A stretch of 64,000 bases of DNA from positions 4,670,109 through 4,734,108 of the forward strand of contig OZ023195.1 in the NCBI GenBank assembly GCA_963995505.1. The letters run 5' to 3'. Under the pieces are notes generated by a model, which ran no database searches, was not told the origin of the DNA, and saw only the letters and a program-made list of their open reading frames with translations. This DNA is from Hypericum androsaemum (taxonomy: Eukaryota; Streptophyta; Magnoliopsida; Malpighiales; Hypericaceae). Made by a program: the position numbers and the translations under genes. Below, piece after piece: positions 1-11,279 of the stretch (its first letter is position 1; every line of letters begins with the position of its first letter).

Positions 1-40
1 ATTCGTTCGAGCTCCGCGTGATACCGTAGAGACCTCGAGT

Positions 41-2395
41 ATGGAAAACCAAATATCCTGTACCACCATATTGGTTCTTGTTGTTCTGATCACCAACATG
101 TGCTTTGTCTACTCACAAGGTTCTCAGGATACTTGCATTCTAGACCTCGAGCCATTATCGTCTTCGAATGGCTCAGGGTGTGGTCAGGGAAACTGGGGAG
201 GGGTCACTAACAGCAGCTGTTGTGGAGCTGCTTTTACATTTGATGATTACTTGTATGCACTGGGGAAGATGGCCAACCGGACGGGTCGAATATTCTTGAA
301 CTCGACAGAGCAAAGTAGCTGCTTGAACCCTTCGGGTTGTGGAGTTGAGATGCTAACAAGTGGATCAGGTAGCTGCTCCAGCTATTCAACAACCGATGTC
401 GCGAATAAGCTTGGTAATGGACTGAATGGTTTGCAAGAGGGATGCAAGTTTGTGGATCCTGAGGACATTTCTAGCCAAGAATGCAATGATTGTGTAAGAA
501 AGTGGGATGAGATCGGCGGAGGATCGTCACCACGTAGTCCGATCCTTTCGCCTGCAGAAGCCAACATCTGCAGGTTTGCAGTGTTGGTGACACTAACCAG
601 CACTCTAATTGATGACAGAAATGGGATCCAAGCAACTTACAATTGCCTGGCAGATCATGATCCTCTTTCAGGTATTAGATTGTTTCCCGATCCGACTACG
701 CTTTCGACGTTGCCGGCCTCCGTATTTTAACTTCACATTTCCTTGTTCAGGAAAAAAGGCAGCAGCTGGAAGAACTAAGAAGCTTCACACAGGTGAGAAA
801 AGGTGAAGTTTCATATGTTCCTGGTGGTTCTATCCTAATTAAAACCTTTCTTTGGTTAAGCAGGTTTCCTGGTTCTGATCATTGTCCTGGCTGGAGCTTT
901 GGCAACTGCTTTTGTTGCAGCATGGATCTTCTGCAGAAAGAGGCGTCAGCTTCGAATCCCGTCTGTAACAAAGAACAACGGTACTCCCTAAACTTTTTAG
1001 TTGGTAATCAAAATCATTGACCCTGTCAGATTATGGATAGCATCAGATCTTCAAATTTGTTATTTGTTGTTTCAGCTTTATACGAGTCATCTGACGAGTT
1101 TGGAGGTCTCAAGATATCAGTCAAGGAGATTTACTCGGCGACAAACAATCTAGATGTCTCAAACTTCATTGGACAAGGAATAGCTGGTAAGTAACTTGTC
1201 TCAAGCATAGCAGATAGCAAATAGCCGATCCATTTATTATGCTACCTGCATTCGGATTAATATGTTGTTAGCCAAAAGATTAGATAGCGGATTGAAGTCC
1301 GATCTTCGAATGTGAAGGGAAGGTGTACAGAGGAGTGTTGTGGAACGGCCAGAATGTTGCAATTAAGCACATAATCAATGATGGACAAATGGAAACATTT
1401 GTCAGGGAAGTTACAAGTCTGTCTCATGTCAGACATCCGAATCTCGTACTACTCCACGGCTTCTGCGAGGGCAAAGATGAATGCTTCCTGGTCTATGAGC
1501 TCTGTCACAAAGGAAATCTATCAGAATGGCTATATGGTAATGCTTCAATCCCATGACAAAGTTCTCTTCAAAGAGTTGGTGATCAAAATAACCAAATTGG
1601 AAACTGCTGCTAAACAGGAGACAAGGAAAGGCTTCTCTCGTGGAACCAACGACTCGAGGTTGCTATTGATTGCGCGAAGGGCCTGTCGTTTCTCCACACT
1701 TACCCCGAAGGCTGCATTGTCCACCGCGATATCAAGGTAGTCGAACGATAATGTTACAGAGCTCTTGTTTGTTGATCTCTTGAATCTTCTTAATCCGTGG
1801 TGATGGACTTCTTTTGGCAGCCAACCAATATTCTCATCACTTCGAATCTCCAAGCGAAACTTGCTGACTTCGGCCTGTCAAAAGTCATGGATATCGGTCA
1901 GTCCTTCGTGAGCTCCGAGGTGAGAGGCACATTTGGCTACATGGATCCGGAGTATCGAAAGAATCACCATGTTAATGCGAAAGGCGATGTCTATAGCTTC
2001 GGGATAGTGCTACTGCAACTCTTATCTGGTCAGAAAGTGATCAATCTCAACTTAAGTGGCCCAGTGCAGCTAAACAAATTGGTATCACCCTCAGTCTCAG
2101 CTATCAAATAATATCCTCGTTCAATTGCCGAAGTTCCTGATGATCAGTGTTTTCGTCTCAGGCAAGGTATCTCACAAGAGATGGAAACAACACGGAGTTT
2201 GCAGATCCTAACCTCAATGGAGAATACTCTGTAGAAGCATTCGACCTCGTGCTCAAACTAGCATTGTCCTGCACGGGCGCAAAGCAAGAACGGCCCTCGA
2301 TGGAGCAAGTGCTGCAAAGACTAGAAACAGCACTGGATCTCTCAATACAAGTTAGCCGAACCTGGTCGAGCTACAACAGCTACGGACCACTGTAA
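41..2395 (+). CDS. SPARK-type receptor-like protein kinase, 8 coding exons
   Basis: Seen: coding exons at about 41-671, 751-792, 864-980, 1076-1186, 1318-1536, 1618-1736, 1821-2081 and 2162-2395 join in phase to 577 residues. The protein has a signal peptide (residues 1-26), a Cys-rich ectodomain to about residue 210 (with CNDC and CLADHD motifs), a basic [10 protein letters not shown] stretch, one membrane helix ([20 protein letters not shown]), and a kinase domain. The kinase shows the glycine loop GQGIAG, VAIK, HRDIKPTNIL, DFG and [10 protein letters not shown], so it is an RD kinase expected to be active. Family knowledge: this ectodomain type (SPARK) is found on plant plasma-membrane receptor kinases; the ligand is not inferable. 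All introns are GT-AG; the fifth exon uses a weak acceptor ending in GAAG. Start is the first in-frame ATG before the signal peptide. Close relatives cannot be separated by eye. Confidence 0.85.
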
Positions 2396-3302
2396 TCGAG
2401 GGGAAAAGCAGACAGCCTAGATGCACCATTACAAGGAGAAAGTATGTGCAATTCAGACAGAGCTCTTACCGATAGAAACAAAAGTACATAAACAGAAAAA
2501 CCAGCCGAATTAAACTTTTGCTCGGACTGTTAAGATTACCAGATTGTTAGTTGCGGGTGTGGTACAATTTTGTCTATCCACAAACAGAAATGTTGCATGG
2601 AAGAATTTTTGGGATGAGAGGGGATGAAGCAAGTCACATTTAGCGACAGAAACTTGGTTGGACGACCGGGTGTGTAGCGAGGCCAAGCGGGTGACAAGAA
2701 ATGACGTGGACGACCGGGCGTAGGAATATTGGATGACGAGTTCACGAGCGGGCAACAAGAGAATTAGAAGATCATTGTTGCTGGGCTTTTTGTTGTTGTG
2801 GCCCATTACCTTATTATTAATTGGACCATAGCTTTGTTTTATGCTGTAGTTTTTGTTGGGCTTAGGAAAAACTACTATATATGTAATGAAAGGAAAAAAC
2901 CTAGGAGACTATTGATTTGTCTAATGGAATTTGGTTTCTTAGAGTTGCTCTAAGAAAATTGGCCAAGTTAAACTTGGATTCTCTTCTTTTGCTCATTTTC
3001 TATCAAAACTTCAAGTATCTCTTTGGATTTATCCGAACAGACTTGATTTTATCGAGTTCTCTTCGAGTGTTCAACTCCAAGAAATTCATCCTCTATCAAG
3101 AAAGGAGGTACAGGCGCAGCTTTCTAAGTGCAACTCAGAACTCAAAGCATATATGGAAACTTAAATAACAGTACACCATTAATCTTTCTATCCCAAAAAG
3201 GAGAGCATCTCTTTCTTTCCGAATATTTAAGCTCTCCAAAAGCTACTCTCCTCGCAATATCTTACGATAAATACTGCAATTTCAATCAGTTCTTACATTT
3301 AG
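2396..3302 (+). other. Kinase 3' flank and unclassified AT-rich DNA
   Basis: It begins with the 3' untranslated region of the receptor kinase gene. From about 2530 onward the text (a GC-rich patch near 2640-2760, then a TC-rich stretch to 3100) resembles a decayed retroelement LTR, but I could not find matching TG/CA ends, a primer site or a target duplication. No coding frame I recognise is present. Confidence 0.4.
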
Positions 3303-3753
3303 TCTGCAAAGGAAAAGTGTGCTGCAGCTTCTGTTGCCATTTTCCATGGTCTCGTGTTCTTGACGGCTTCCCTTATGTTCATCATTCCTCCATCCGACGC
3401 CCGAAATGGACTTTTTCCGGATAAGGTTCATGTACGGATCGTTAGCGAACTGGACTTGGTAAATCTCACCGTGCATTGCAAGTCGCGAGACAATGATATC
3501 GGCTACAGAACACTCACTTCAAGAGATTATAGTTACCCTTACACATTCTCTTTTCGCCCGAATATATTCGGTACCACATTGTTCTTTTGTAGCTTTAACT
3601 GGACATCAGGGCCCCGAAAACACTTGGATATCTATGATGAACGTTCGCGATCATGTTGTTGATGATGGCCAGTGGTTTTGGTCAGTGCTAAGCGTAGATG
3701 GACCGTGTCGTCCCTACGGAGCATATGATCTTTGCTATATGTGGAAAGATTGA
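3303..3753 (+). pseudogene. S-protein homologue (plant self-incompatibility S1 family), broken
   Basis: Seen: after a hydrophobic leader-like segment (VFLTASLMFIIPPSDA) comes a small beta-rich secreted-protein pattern typical of the S1/SPH family: KVHVRI, LTVHCKSRDNDIG, FGTTLFFCSFNW and, in a different frame, GPCRPYGAYDLCYMW. The frame switch falls near 3640-3662, where the first frame ends in tandem TGA codons. The leader has no in-frame ATG before 3375, which lies inside the hydrophobic segment. Family knowledge: SPH genes are normally intronless, about 120-150 codons, and encode secreted signalling proteins. The lost start and frameshift make this a pseudogene; an intron rescuing the frame is possible but unusual for the family. 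Confidence 0.7.
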
Positions 3754-3937
3754 GAAGCATGTCCTAGTTTTGAATAATTGCAAAATGCATAGTCTTAATG
3801 TACTCGAGGAATCAGTTCTAAATGTTCATCCTCGTCGTCGTAGCCGCCGCCTTCTTGGCTCTTTTATTGCTGCAAATGTTTGAGCAGCTGCACTAATGTA
3901 ACACAGAAGGAGCTCCCATGTGCAGGGCCTTCGGTTC

Positions 3938-6900
3938 TTATAGCCATGCGGGATTCTTCAAGGGAGTAACAACAGCCTTCACTTGCAAGTAATTGCCAAG
4001 ACTGTAAATGCCTTTCTCTCTGCCGTTTCCGCTCATCTTGTATCCGCCGAACGGAATGGCAGCGTCAAAGATGTCAAAGCAGTTTATCCATACCGTCCCC
4101 ACCCGCAACGCACGCGAAAGGGTGTTGGCAGTGTCGATGTCCTGAGTAAATACTCCAGCAGCTAGCCCGTAGTGAGAGTTGTTAGCCCTTCTTACAACTT
4201 CCTGAAGATCCCTGCAAAGGGTAAGAGTTTTAATAACTACTATGCAAATGAACGTGTTCTTTCACGAGGTCGAAAGAGAAGGTTACTCGTACTTACTTGA
4301 ACTTCAAGATCGTTTGAACTGGGCCGAAGATCTCGTCCTTCGCTATAAGCATGTCATCCTAAGCCGAAACAGGGAAAGATTAGATATATGTCAAGTAGAT
4401 TCAAGGCCAAACTTGTACCATCTCCCAATGTACCTGAACATTTGAGAAAACAGTGGGCTGGACATAGTAGCCTTTGCCACCAAGTCTTTCACCTCCGGTT
4501 TCAAGAGTAGCTCCACTCTCTACACCAGATTTTATGTAGCCTAAGATCTTCTTGAACTGGTCGGAATCGATCTGTTTCGATATGACGAGAAGCAATTAGC
4601 ATCGAGTTAAAGACATACAAGCCGGAATTCAATCTCTACCCCGAAAGATACTAATAACTTGATAAAGCCATGTACCTGTGGACCTTGCTCGATTCCAGAT
4701 TTGAATGGATCGCCTACGGAACGGCTCTGCGCTCTGGCTTTTGCTTTCTCAACGAACTCGTCATATACACTCTCGTGAACAAATGTACGAGAACCGGCAC
4801 AACAGCATTGGCCCTGCGTATTAAAAGATAATAAGACCAAGAAACAGAGAAATAGGAATTGTCCTAATGCAATTCCTGGTAGGCATCCTGGTGTCGGAAG
4901 TTATTCCTGCATATACCTGATTAAAGAACAGAGCAAAATGAGCCATCTCGACGGCCTTGTCAACATCAGCATCTTCGCAGACTATAAAAGGCGATTTTCC
5001 TCCGAGTTCTAAGGTCACAGGTTTAAGATTGGTTTTTGCAGCTATCTCAAGAACAACTTTCCCCGTCTCTGTCGATCCGGTGAAAGCAAGCTGCAAGAAG
5101 AGTACCGTGGAAAAATAAGCCCCCACACTGGAGTTGGCTAACACATTACAGATTAAATGAAAACATTCATGTCGCTCGGTATTTTCCATCAGATCAATCA
5201 TTACATATCAGGAGAAAAGAAGGAAAAATTGAATAGATGCAGGATACTCATCATGTATCAATGATTGACTTAAAGAGAATCTTCGGACAGTTTATACTGA
5301 GAAGTACCTTGTCAACATCCATATGGCTAGCAAGAGCGGCGCCAGCAGTTGGACCATAACCAGAAACCACATTAAGAACACCTTCAGGAAGACCAGCCTG
5401 TCAAAGATAAGATTGAATATGAAACCAACATAATATAGTACAAATCAGAATTTCAAGGAGAAAACAGGGCCGAGACCACTGTAAACTACTGGTTCTTCGA
5501 GATAGGAAATGCAAGGAAGAAAATCCAAACATGATTTTACAGATACCAATGTACTATTAAAGCTGCAGATCCATTCGGAAATGAAAAGGCTACCTCGTGA
5601 AGTAGCTTTGATGCTAAGAGCGCAGATAAAGGTGTCTGCTCGGCCGTCTTCAGAACAACGGTATTGCCGCATGCTAATGCAGGCCCGACCTTCCAAGCAT
5701 ACATAAGAAGGGGAAAGTTCCACGGAATAATCTGGCCAGCAACACCAATAGGTTCGTGCAATGTTTGTACATGATACTGCCCATCCGCGGGAACCGTCAG
5801 ACCATGTATCTTATCTGCCCAACCTGAGAAACTCACAAAGTAAGCATCATTACCACATGACACTAACCAGATAGTAAAAGAGCGCTTATAGAAACGCAAA
5901 AGCTGCAATTGTCATACCAGCGTAATATCGAAACAGGCGAACGACCATAGGAATTTCAATATTAGCAGCTTGCTCATACGGTTTCCCGTTGTCCCAGGTC
6001 TCAAGGGCAGCAAGCTCATCGTTGTGCTTCTCAAGCAAATCAGCAAACCGCAGAAGTATCCTTGATCTCTCCTGCAAACATAAGGATACACATTAACATA
6101 CATCTCTCTTGAAGACGAAATTCGCATATCAACAAAAGTCGAAAAGAAATCACAAGAAGTTTACATAAGCACTCATCCTAGGCCATGGTCCTTGATCAAA
6201 GGCTTTCCTGGCAGCTGACACCGCCCTGTTTATATCTTCAGCATCTCCTTCAGCTACATTTGCAATCACTTCTCCTGTCCTTGGGTCCAATGTACGAAAA
6301 GTCTTCCCTGTAGGCAAAGCAAACAATTAAAAGATCAGTCCAATGAAACAAATACCACTCAAACATCCGTCCTGCGAGGGACTTGGCGAGAGGGGAATCG
6401 AGCTACTGATGTCCTCTCCAAATTCGCCATTTCTTTTCCACTCGCTTATCTTTCCTACTATGTTCCAAGCCCGTCCTGTATCGATGTCAAACCCACATGG
6501 ACCACCTACTCAATATATGGTCCACCACAATGGCACAACTCCAGAAAATCCAAGCTACAACTAATACATTCCTTTTGTTCTCCTACCTTGCCTATTACTA
6601 ATAACTTCATACAATCCAACCCCAGCGAGGCCTCAAAGACATAATCCGGGACGATCTTAATCTTAACTATGCATAATTAACTTCATTCCTAACATCCATA
6701 ACTGATAATTAATCAACAACCAGACAATCACAAGATGGCCTACCGGATGCTGCGTCCACGAACTTCCCATCAATAAGGAGCTGATCGTAACTAACGGAGA
6801 CAGGCGGGATCAACGGTTCTTCCAAGACACCCGGGCTGCTGCTGAAACTGCGTGTTCCTCTGATGATCAGACCACCATAACTTGAACTCCTCACTGAAAT

Positions 6901-7232
6901 TAAACGGCGTCCAAATAAGACGTTAGAAAAACGGAAAATCTACATGTGGATCAAGCCAAAAGAATCCTTTTTTAGAAAAGAAAAACTGTAAAGGTAAAAA
7001 CTTTGAGCATTAACATAAGAACCCACATCACAGGTTTGGAAATTTAACCATTTAAGAAAATGAAAACGATGTACAATAATACAAAAGAAACACAGTACAT
7101 ATTAATGTCAAGATGGTCAAAGGTTAGGTGAAAAGAGGAGGAGGGACACCAACCAGAGTTAAACAAGTATGAGGAGGAGGAAGAAGAAGCTGATCTTGAA
7201 GCAGACAAAACCCGGAACATCAAACCAGACAT
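3938..7232 (-). CDS. ALDH2B: Mitochondrial aldehyde dehydrogenase, ALDH2B family, 11 exons
   Basis: Seen: exons 7232-7154, 6893-6744, 6307-6165, 6071-5918, 5823-5594, 5397-5308, 5090-4917, 4813-4676, 4571-4434, 4358-4297 and 4211-3938 join in phase to 543 residues, the usual family length of about 535-545. The N-terminus is Ser/Arg-rich with SFSSSPG, a mitochondrial presequence pattern. Catalytic landmarks are present: PWNFPLL, the FTGST cofactor motif, ELGGKSPF with the general-base Glu, GQCCCAGSR with the catalytic Cys, EIFGPVQ, and a C-terminal [13 protein letters not shown] segment ending NPAWL. Role: NAD-dependent oxidation of acetaldehyde and other aldehydes to acids in mitochondria. 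The ATG at 7232 was chosen because it opens the presequence; an upstream in-frame ATG at 7256 is possible. No disruption was seen. Paralogue number is not assigned. Confidence 0.93.
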
Positions 7233-7295
7233 GTTCACTTCTACTACTAAAAACACTCTCTCCTTGTTCTTCCTGTCACTCCCTCCTCTCTCCCC

Positions 7296-7307
7296 TTATA
7301 TATATTT
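7296..7307 (-). promoter_or_regulatory. TATA box of the aldehyde dehydrogenase gene
   Basis: On the minus strand the text reads TTAAATATATATAAGG about 65 bases before the start codon, with a CT-rich leader between. This fits a plant core promoter. A diverged copy of the same block lies near 10761-10772 in the duplicated distal segment. Confidence 0.5.
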
Positions 7308-7457
7308 AAGGCTAATATTTTCGGCTCGAAGTCGACAACTCTTGACGTATATATTTTTTTGAGGGATCTTGACGTAAATATATGTACCACTATATAAAGG
7401 GCAAAACTGTCAAACCCGCCGATCACGATAAAAAGCCAAGAGTTGATGTAAAAAAAA

Positions 7458-7630
7458 GATAAATTACCCTCAGGTCCCGGTCTCTGGCTTTGAAAAATAG
7501 TGTATGAGGTCCTACTTTTTAAGAAAATATTGGTCAGAAGTCCTAGTCACTGAATCGACCTTCTTAAAAATTTCCAGAAAAAATCTCCGATCTGATCCGA
7601 ATAAACCAGAAACTTGAGAATAATTTGCCC
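7458..7630. mobile_element. Small MULE-like MITE in the proximal duplicate
   Basis: About 173 bp are present here and absent from the distal copy. The ends are inverted and imperfect (GATAAATTACCCTCAGG and, reversed from the right, GGCAAATTATTCTCAAG), similar to the ends of the larger element at 27002-28123. It sits in a poly-A run so the target duplication (roughly nine A-rich bases) is ambiguous. Confidence 0.5.
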
Positions 7631-8425
7631 AAAAAATAATCCAATATCCCCGAGAAAAAAGGGAAGGCGAATTGGGAAGGGAATAGGATTGATTTATGTA
7701 TCTCCAATCCAATTAGAGCTACCCAATCACCGTTTGATCCTTCCAAGAAAAAAGATAATATTAATTAGGGTTGATCGCATCACGAAAAAAAAGGCTGGCT
7801 GGCTGTGCTCGTAACCGAAAAAAAGGACGTTTTCTCGAGATCGCATCACGAAAGAAACATGCATGAACGCCCCGCAACCTATAAATTAAAAACACAAATG
7901 TACACTAATCTAAGTTAAAAATTTTGAAAAGTATATTTTAAATTGTAGAGAAGAGATTTGAACATTTAATCTTACTCAATTAAGTTAATAGAATTTAGTA
8001 TTCAAAAATCCTTTATTACCATAGTGCATGTGACGATATTTAGTTGTATACTTTGGTTTGGTGTTTGAAACTTGTCCAATCTATCCGATGTTGTTTGGAG
8101 TAAATCTTGTAATTAGTGGCTACAGACCTTTTTAGAAAAAAATTGTCAAACTTATATTCAGCGCTTTGTAAAGATTATAATTTTGTCAGTTATTAAAGTT
8201 ATTCAATTGGATGTGATATATCCGAATTGGACGATACATGAACAAGTTAAGTCTTCATCCAAAAAATTTAATCTCAACCAAAAAAATCTAACAAATTTAA
8301 TTGAAATATTGTTAAAATAAATAATTACTTTTAAAAAAAGAAGATTCCGCGTAAAACTGATTTTTCGAATTACTTTTTTTCGAAGCAGACAAAACCCGGA
8401 ACATCAAACCAGACATGTTCACTAA

Positions 8426-10713
8426 GGGTGCGTTTGGTAACACTTCTGGACAGAACTAAAAATTCAGGACAGAACTGAACTGAACAGGCCCACTTGTTTT
8501 AGCTGTCGTGTCTTGTGTTTGGTAGGTTCAATACAAGAGTGAACATTTAGTACAGTTCTCTGTTTGGTACGTGTAACAGTACATGCTGACATGTTATTAA
8601 AGACAAAATTGCCCTTAATGACAACAAAAGAGAGTATTCATTTATTTGAGAAAATTAGTCTATCACAATTACACTAAAAAAATTTGTACCATAAAAACCA
8701 AATATTTGGGTAAAAAATTAATATTAAAACAAAATCCTTCCAAAAAAAATTCTTACAAATTTGGATTATGAATCCTCCATAACAAACTTATTAAAGCTGA
8801 ATCCTCAAAATAGAAGTCAGATTATTTTCTAGCAACTAAATTCATACCACAACCCAATAAAATAATTAACTGAGTAGCGTCTTGATAAAATCTAGCTTCA
8901 TTTCTCTGTCCATTCCTCGAAAGAAGCTAACATAACCTGGATTTTGCATTAATCGAATCCCGGCTCGGATTACTTCTTGTCTAGTCAATCCTAACTTCAT
9001 AAGCTCCTGAGCCATATCATCATTTATAGAACCTGTGCCATTACCTATCTTCTCAGCGATCACCATGAAGTCTTTTCTTGTTCCTTCAATTCCAACATTG
9101 AATGCATCAATGAACTCATTCACATGTGACGTTTCTCTTGCTCTTTTCCTTGACTGGACCTTTGCTGAAGATGTAGGCGCATTTGTGTTTTGAGGAGAAT
9201 CTGTTGCAACAACTTCTTCATTCTGGTCAATATTTTCCTGTTCAGCCTCAATATTTTCTACTGCATCTGCTAGAGATTCTGCTGCTTTTCCATTCGCACG
9301 ATCCTTCCCAAATATATGGAGCAAACGTGGGTACAATGGATATGATTTTCCAATAAGGTGTGGCGCATTAGGATGACTCTACAACAAAAGAAGTCATTAT
9401 TGTAATTTACGGGCATAAACTATATCAAAGTTAACCATAATATAAGAACATCATACTTACCTTCATGTAAGCATCCAAAACCTGTTTGCTGTCCACTTCA
9501 ACACATTGTCTGATTTCGCTCCATCCAAATCCACTTTGGTTGACCATTTCAGTGGCAGCATGGTACTTTTCTTTCATTCTCTTTATTTTGTTTGCGACAT
9601 TCTTGGCTATAACACTGCATCCTGGACTCCTTTCGTTCATAGCCTTTGCTATAGTCTCATAAGTTCCACCTTTAAAATTTCCTCCATCGCATTTGACCCC
9701 CTTTGCAACTAACTCTTCAAGTATGGTTACGAGTATAGTTTCTTGATCCGATGTCCATTCATGTTTTCTTGTCCTGGGATCAACATATTCCATAGTAGAG
9801 TCTGTCATCTGCATATCATATCAAAAATCTATTAAAAAGGGCAATAATACATTAAAACATGAGGAAGACACTAACAAGACTCAACGGGTTTCATCACATT
9901 TGTTTTCATGTACTAAACAAAATGCATGATCCATTAGAATAAAATAATAAACAAGAAACCGAAAATGATATTTAGTTTAGTCTCTTTTAAAAAATAGAAA
10001 TTGTAATGGACACAAAAATTTTACCCGACTCGAAATAGATTCGCATGATTCTACCCTACGCGAAACAGAATTATTCGCAAGAAACCGTTGAAAGTACGAC
10101 ATGTAAACAAACTAATAGCTGCAATAAACGATCCCTAAAATTTAGTATGCATTAAAGTAAAAAAAAACCCTATATTCTGTTTCGATTGGTAAAGACGGAA
10201 TGGGTACATTCTTTGCCGCCATCTAAAGATGGAATTGGTACATGATTTTCTTGTAGAGAGGCGTATAGGAAAAAAAAACAGTAAATAGTACCACAAGATC
10301 ATCGAATCCAATTAATAGCATACAAGCAAGAGATGGGTAACGTGATGATGAAATAAAGATTATATAAGATTTGGGTTAAGAACCCTAGCTACATGATAAA
10401 AAATTAAAAAATACTAACCTGATTTTCTTGAAGAGAGGCGTGAAAAACCCTAGAGAGGAAAAAAAAATTATGCCGTAGAGGAATGTGAAGGAAGAAACAA
10501 ATATAAAAAATAAGGGTAATATGGTAAAAAGAAAAAGAAGTTGAGTCTTGTCCTAAGACTGATTTTTTAGGCCCATGAATTTAGGTGGGACAAGAATTTG
10601 GGGTAAGGCTTGGACAATTTTTAATTTTGTTCGGGCCTTTTCTTGTACCAATCGTGGGCTTGGGACAAAAAACATTGTCCAAGCCTGTCCAGTCATGCTT
10701 ACCAAACGCACCC
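8426..10713. mobile_element. PIF/Harbinger-like DNA transposon, ORF1-only
   Basis: Ends are inverted: GGGTGCGTTTGGTAA at 8426 and its complement ending at 10713, with further similarity inward (CTGGACAG). A 3-bp target duplication TAA flanks it (8423-8425 and 10714-10716). Family knowledge: a TAA/TTA duplication and a GGG-starting TIR are hallmarks of PIF/Harbinger. Insertion inside an otherwise alignable duplicate confirms the boundaries. The interior carries a two-exon Myb/SANT-like gene but no recognisable DDE transposase, so it is non-autonomous as seen. Confidence 0.85.
8866..9814 (-). CDS. Myb/SANT-like domain protein (PIF/Harbinger ORF1 type), 2 exons
   Basis: Seen: exon 9814-9461 and exon 9378-8866 join in phase through a GT-AG intron to 288 residues. 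The N-terminal half has a Myb/SANT-like trihelix pattern (EWTSDQETILVTIL, then NVANKIKRMKEKY, then GFGWSE) followed by a tail with FGKDRANG, a basic KVQSRKRARE stretch and a C-terminal helix block. Family knowledge: this architecture is shared by host L10-interacting Myb-like proteins and by ORF1 of PIF/Harbinger transposons, which helps transposase bind DNA and enter the nucleus. Its place inside TIRs argues for the transposon gene. The frame is open throughout, so it may be recent. Start could also be the ATG two codons downstream. Confidence 0.75.
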
Positions 10714-10837
10714 TAAGACACTCTGTCCTTGTTCTTCTTGTCACTCCCTTCTATCCCTATCCCTATATATATTTATCACTAATATCTTCGACTCGGAAAT
10801 CGAGAACTCTTGATGTTTATATAGATGCCACTATATA

Positions 10838-11167
10838 TTACACGTTGGTGTAATTATTCAGGTTAAACTTTTAAATAGCGAACATTAGGTAGCGTTGAGT
10901 GTTTGACACTATCTTCTATAAAAAAATTGTTTGGCATTATATCGCAGTGTTATTAAGCAACTATTTTCCCTATATTCATTTCTTTTCTTTTAGATTTTGT
11001 GACGATGGAATTGTTAGTAAGACCTCGGCTGTGACTCTCGTAGAATTATACGAGTGGAGTCGACACTCGAGGGACTACTTGGGTAGGGGGTTCAAATGTA
11101 AATACTATTATTATTACTATATTATTATATTAATAAAATTAATGAAAATTTACTTACCAAAAAAATA
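10838..11167 (+). mobile_element. SINE-like insertion with 18-bp target duplication
   Basis: About 330 bp interrupt the distal duplicate between two copies of TATAGAT[G/A]CCACTATATA (10820-10837 and 11168-11185). The insertion ends in an ATT-rich simple tail and includes GGGTTCAAATG, a box-B-like motif. Long target duplications and the tail indicate target-primed retroposition. No coding capacity is visible. Confidence 0.6.
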
Positions 11168-11279
11168 TATAGATACCACTATATAAAGATAAAAAAAGTC
11201 AAACCCACCAATCACGACTGGGAATGGTCATTCTTTATCTCCCCGATGAAAAAAGGTCAATAGTTGATGTAAAAAAATC

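Larger units (their letters stand above)
7199..8383. repeat. Tandem duplication, proximal copy (ALDH start region and promoter)
   Basis: The segment from the first ALDH codons outward recurs from 8384 on. Shared landmarks, in order: the first-exon segment (7199 and 8384), the CT-rich leader (7253 and 10717), the CCACTATATAAAG block (7387 and 11176), CCAATATCCCC (7642 and about 12517), the TTGATCCTTCCAAGAAAAAAG block, and GGACGATACATGAACAAG (8229 and about 13281). The copy ends at the junction 8383/8384. It carries one small MULE-like insertion at 7458-7630 that the other copy lacks. Confidence 0.85.
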
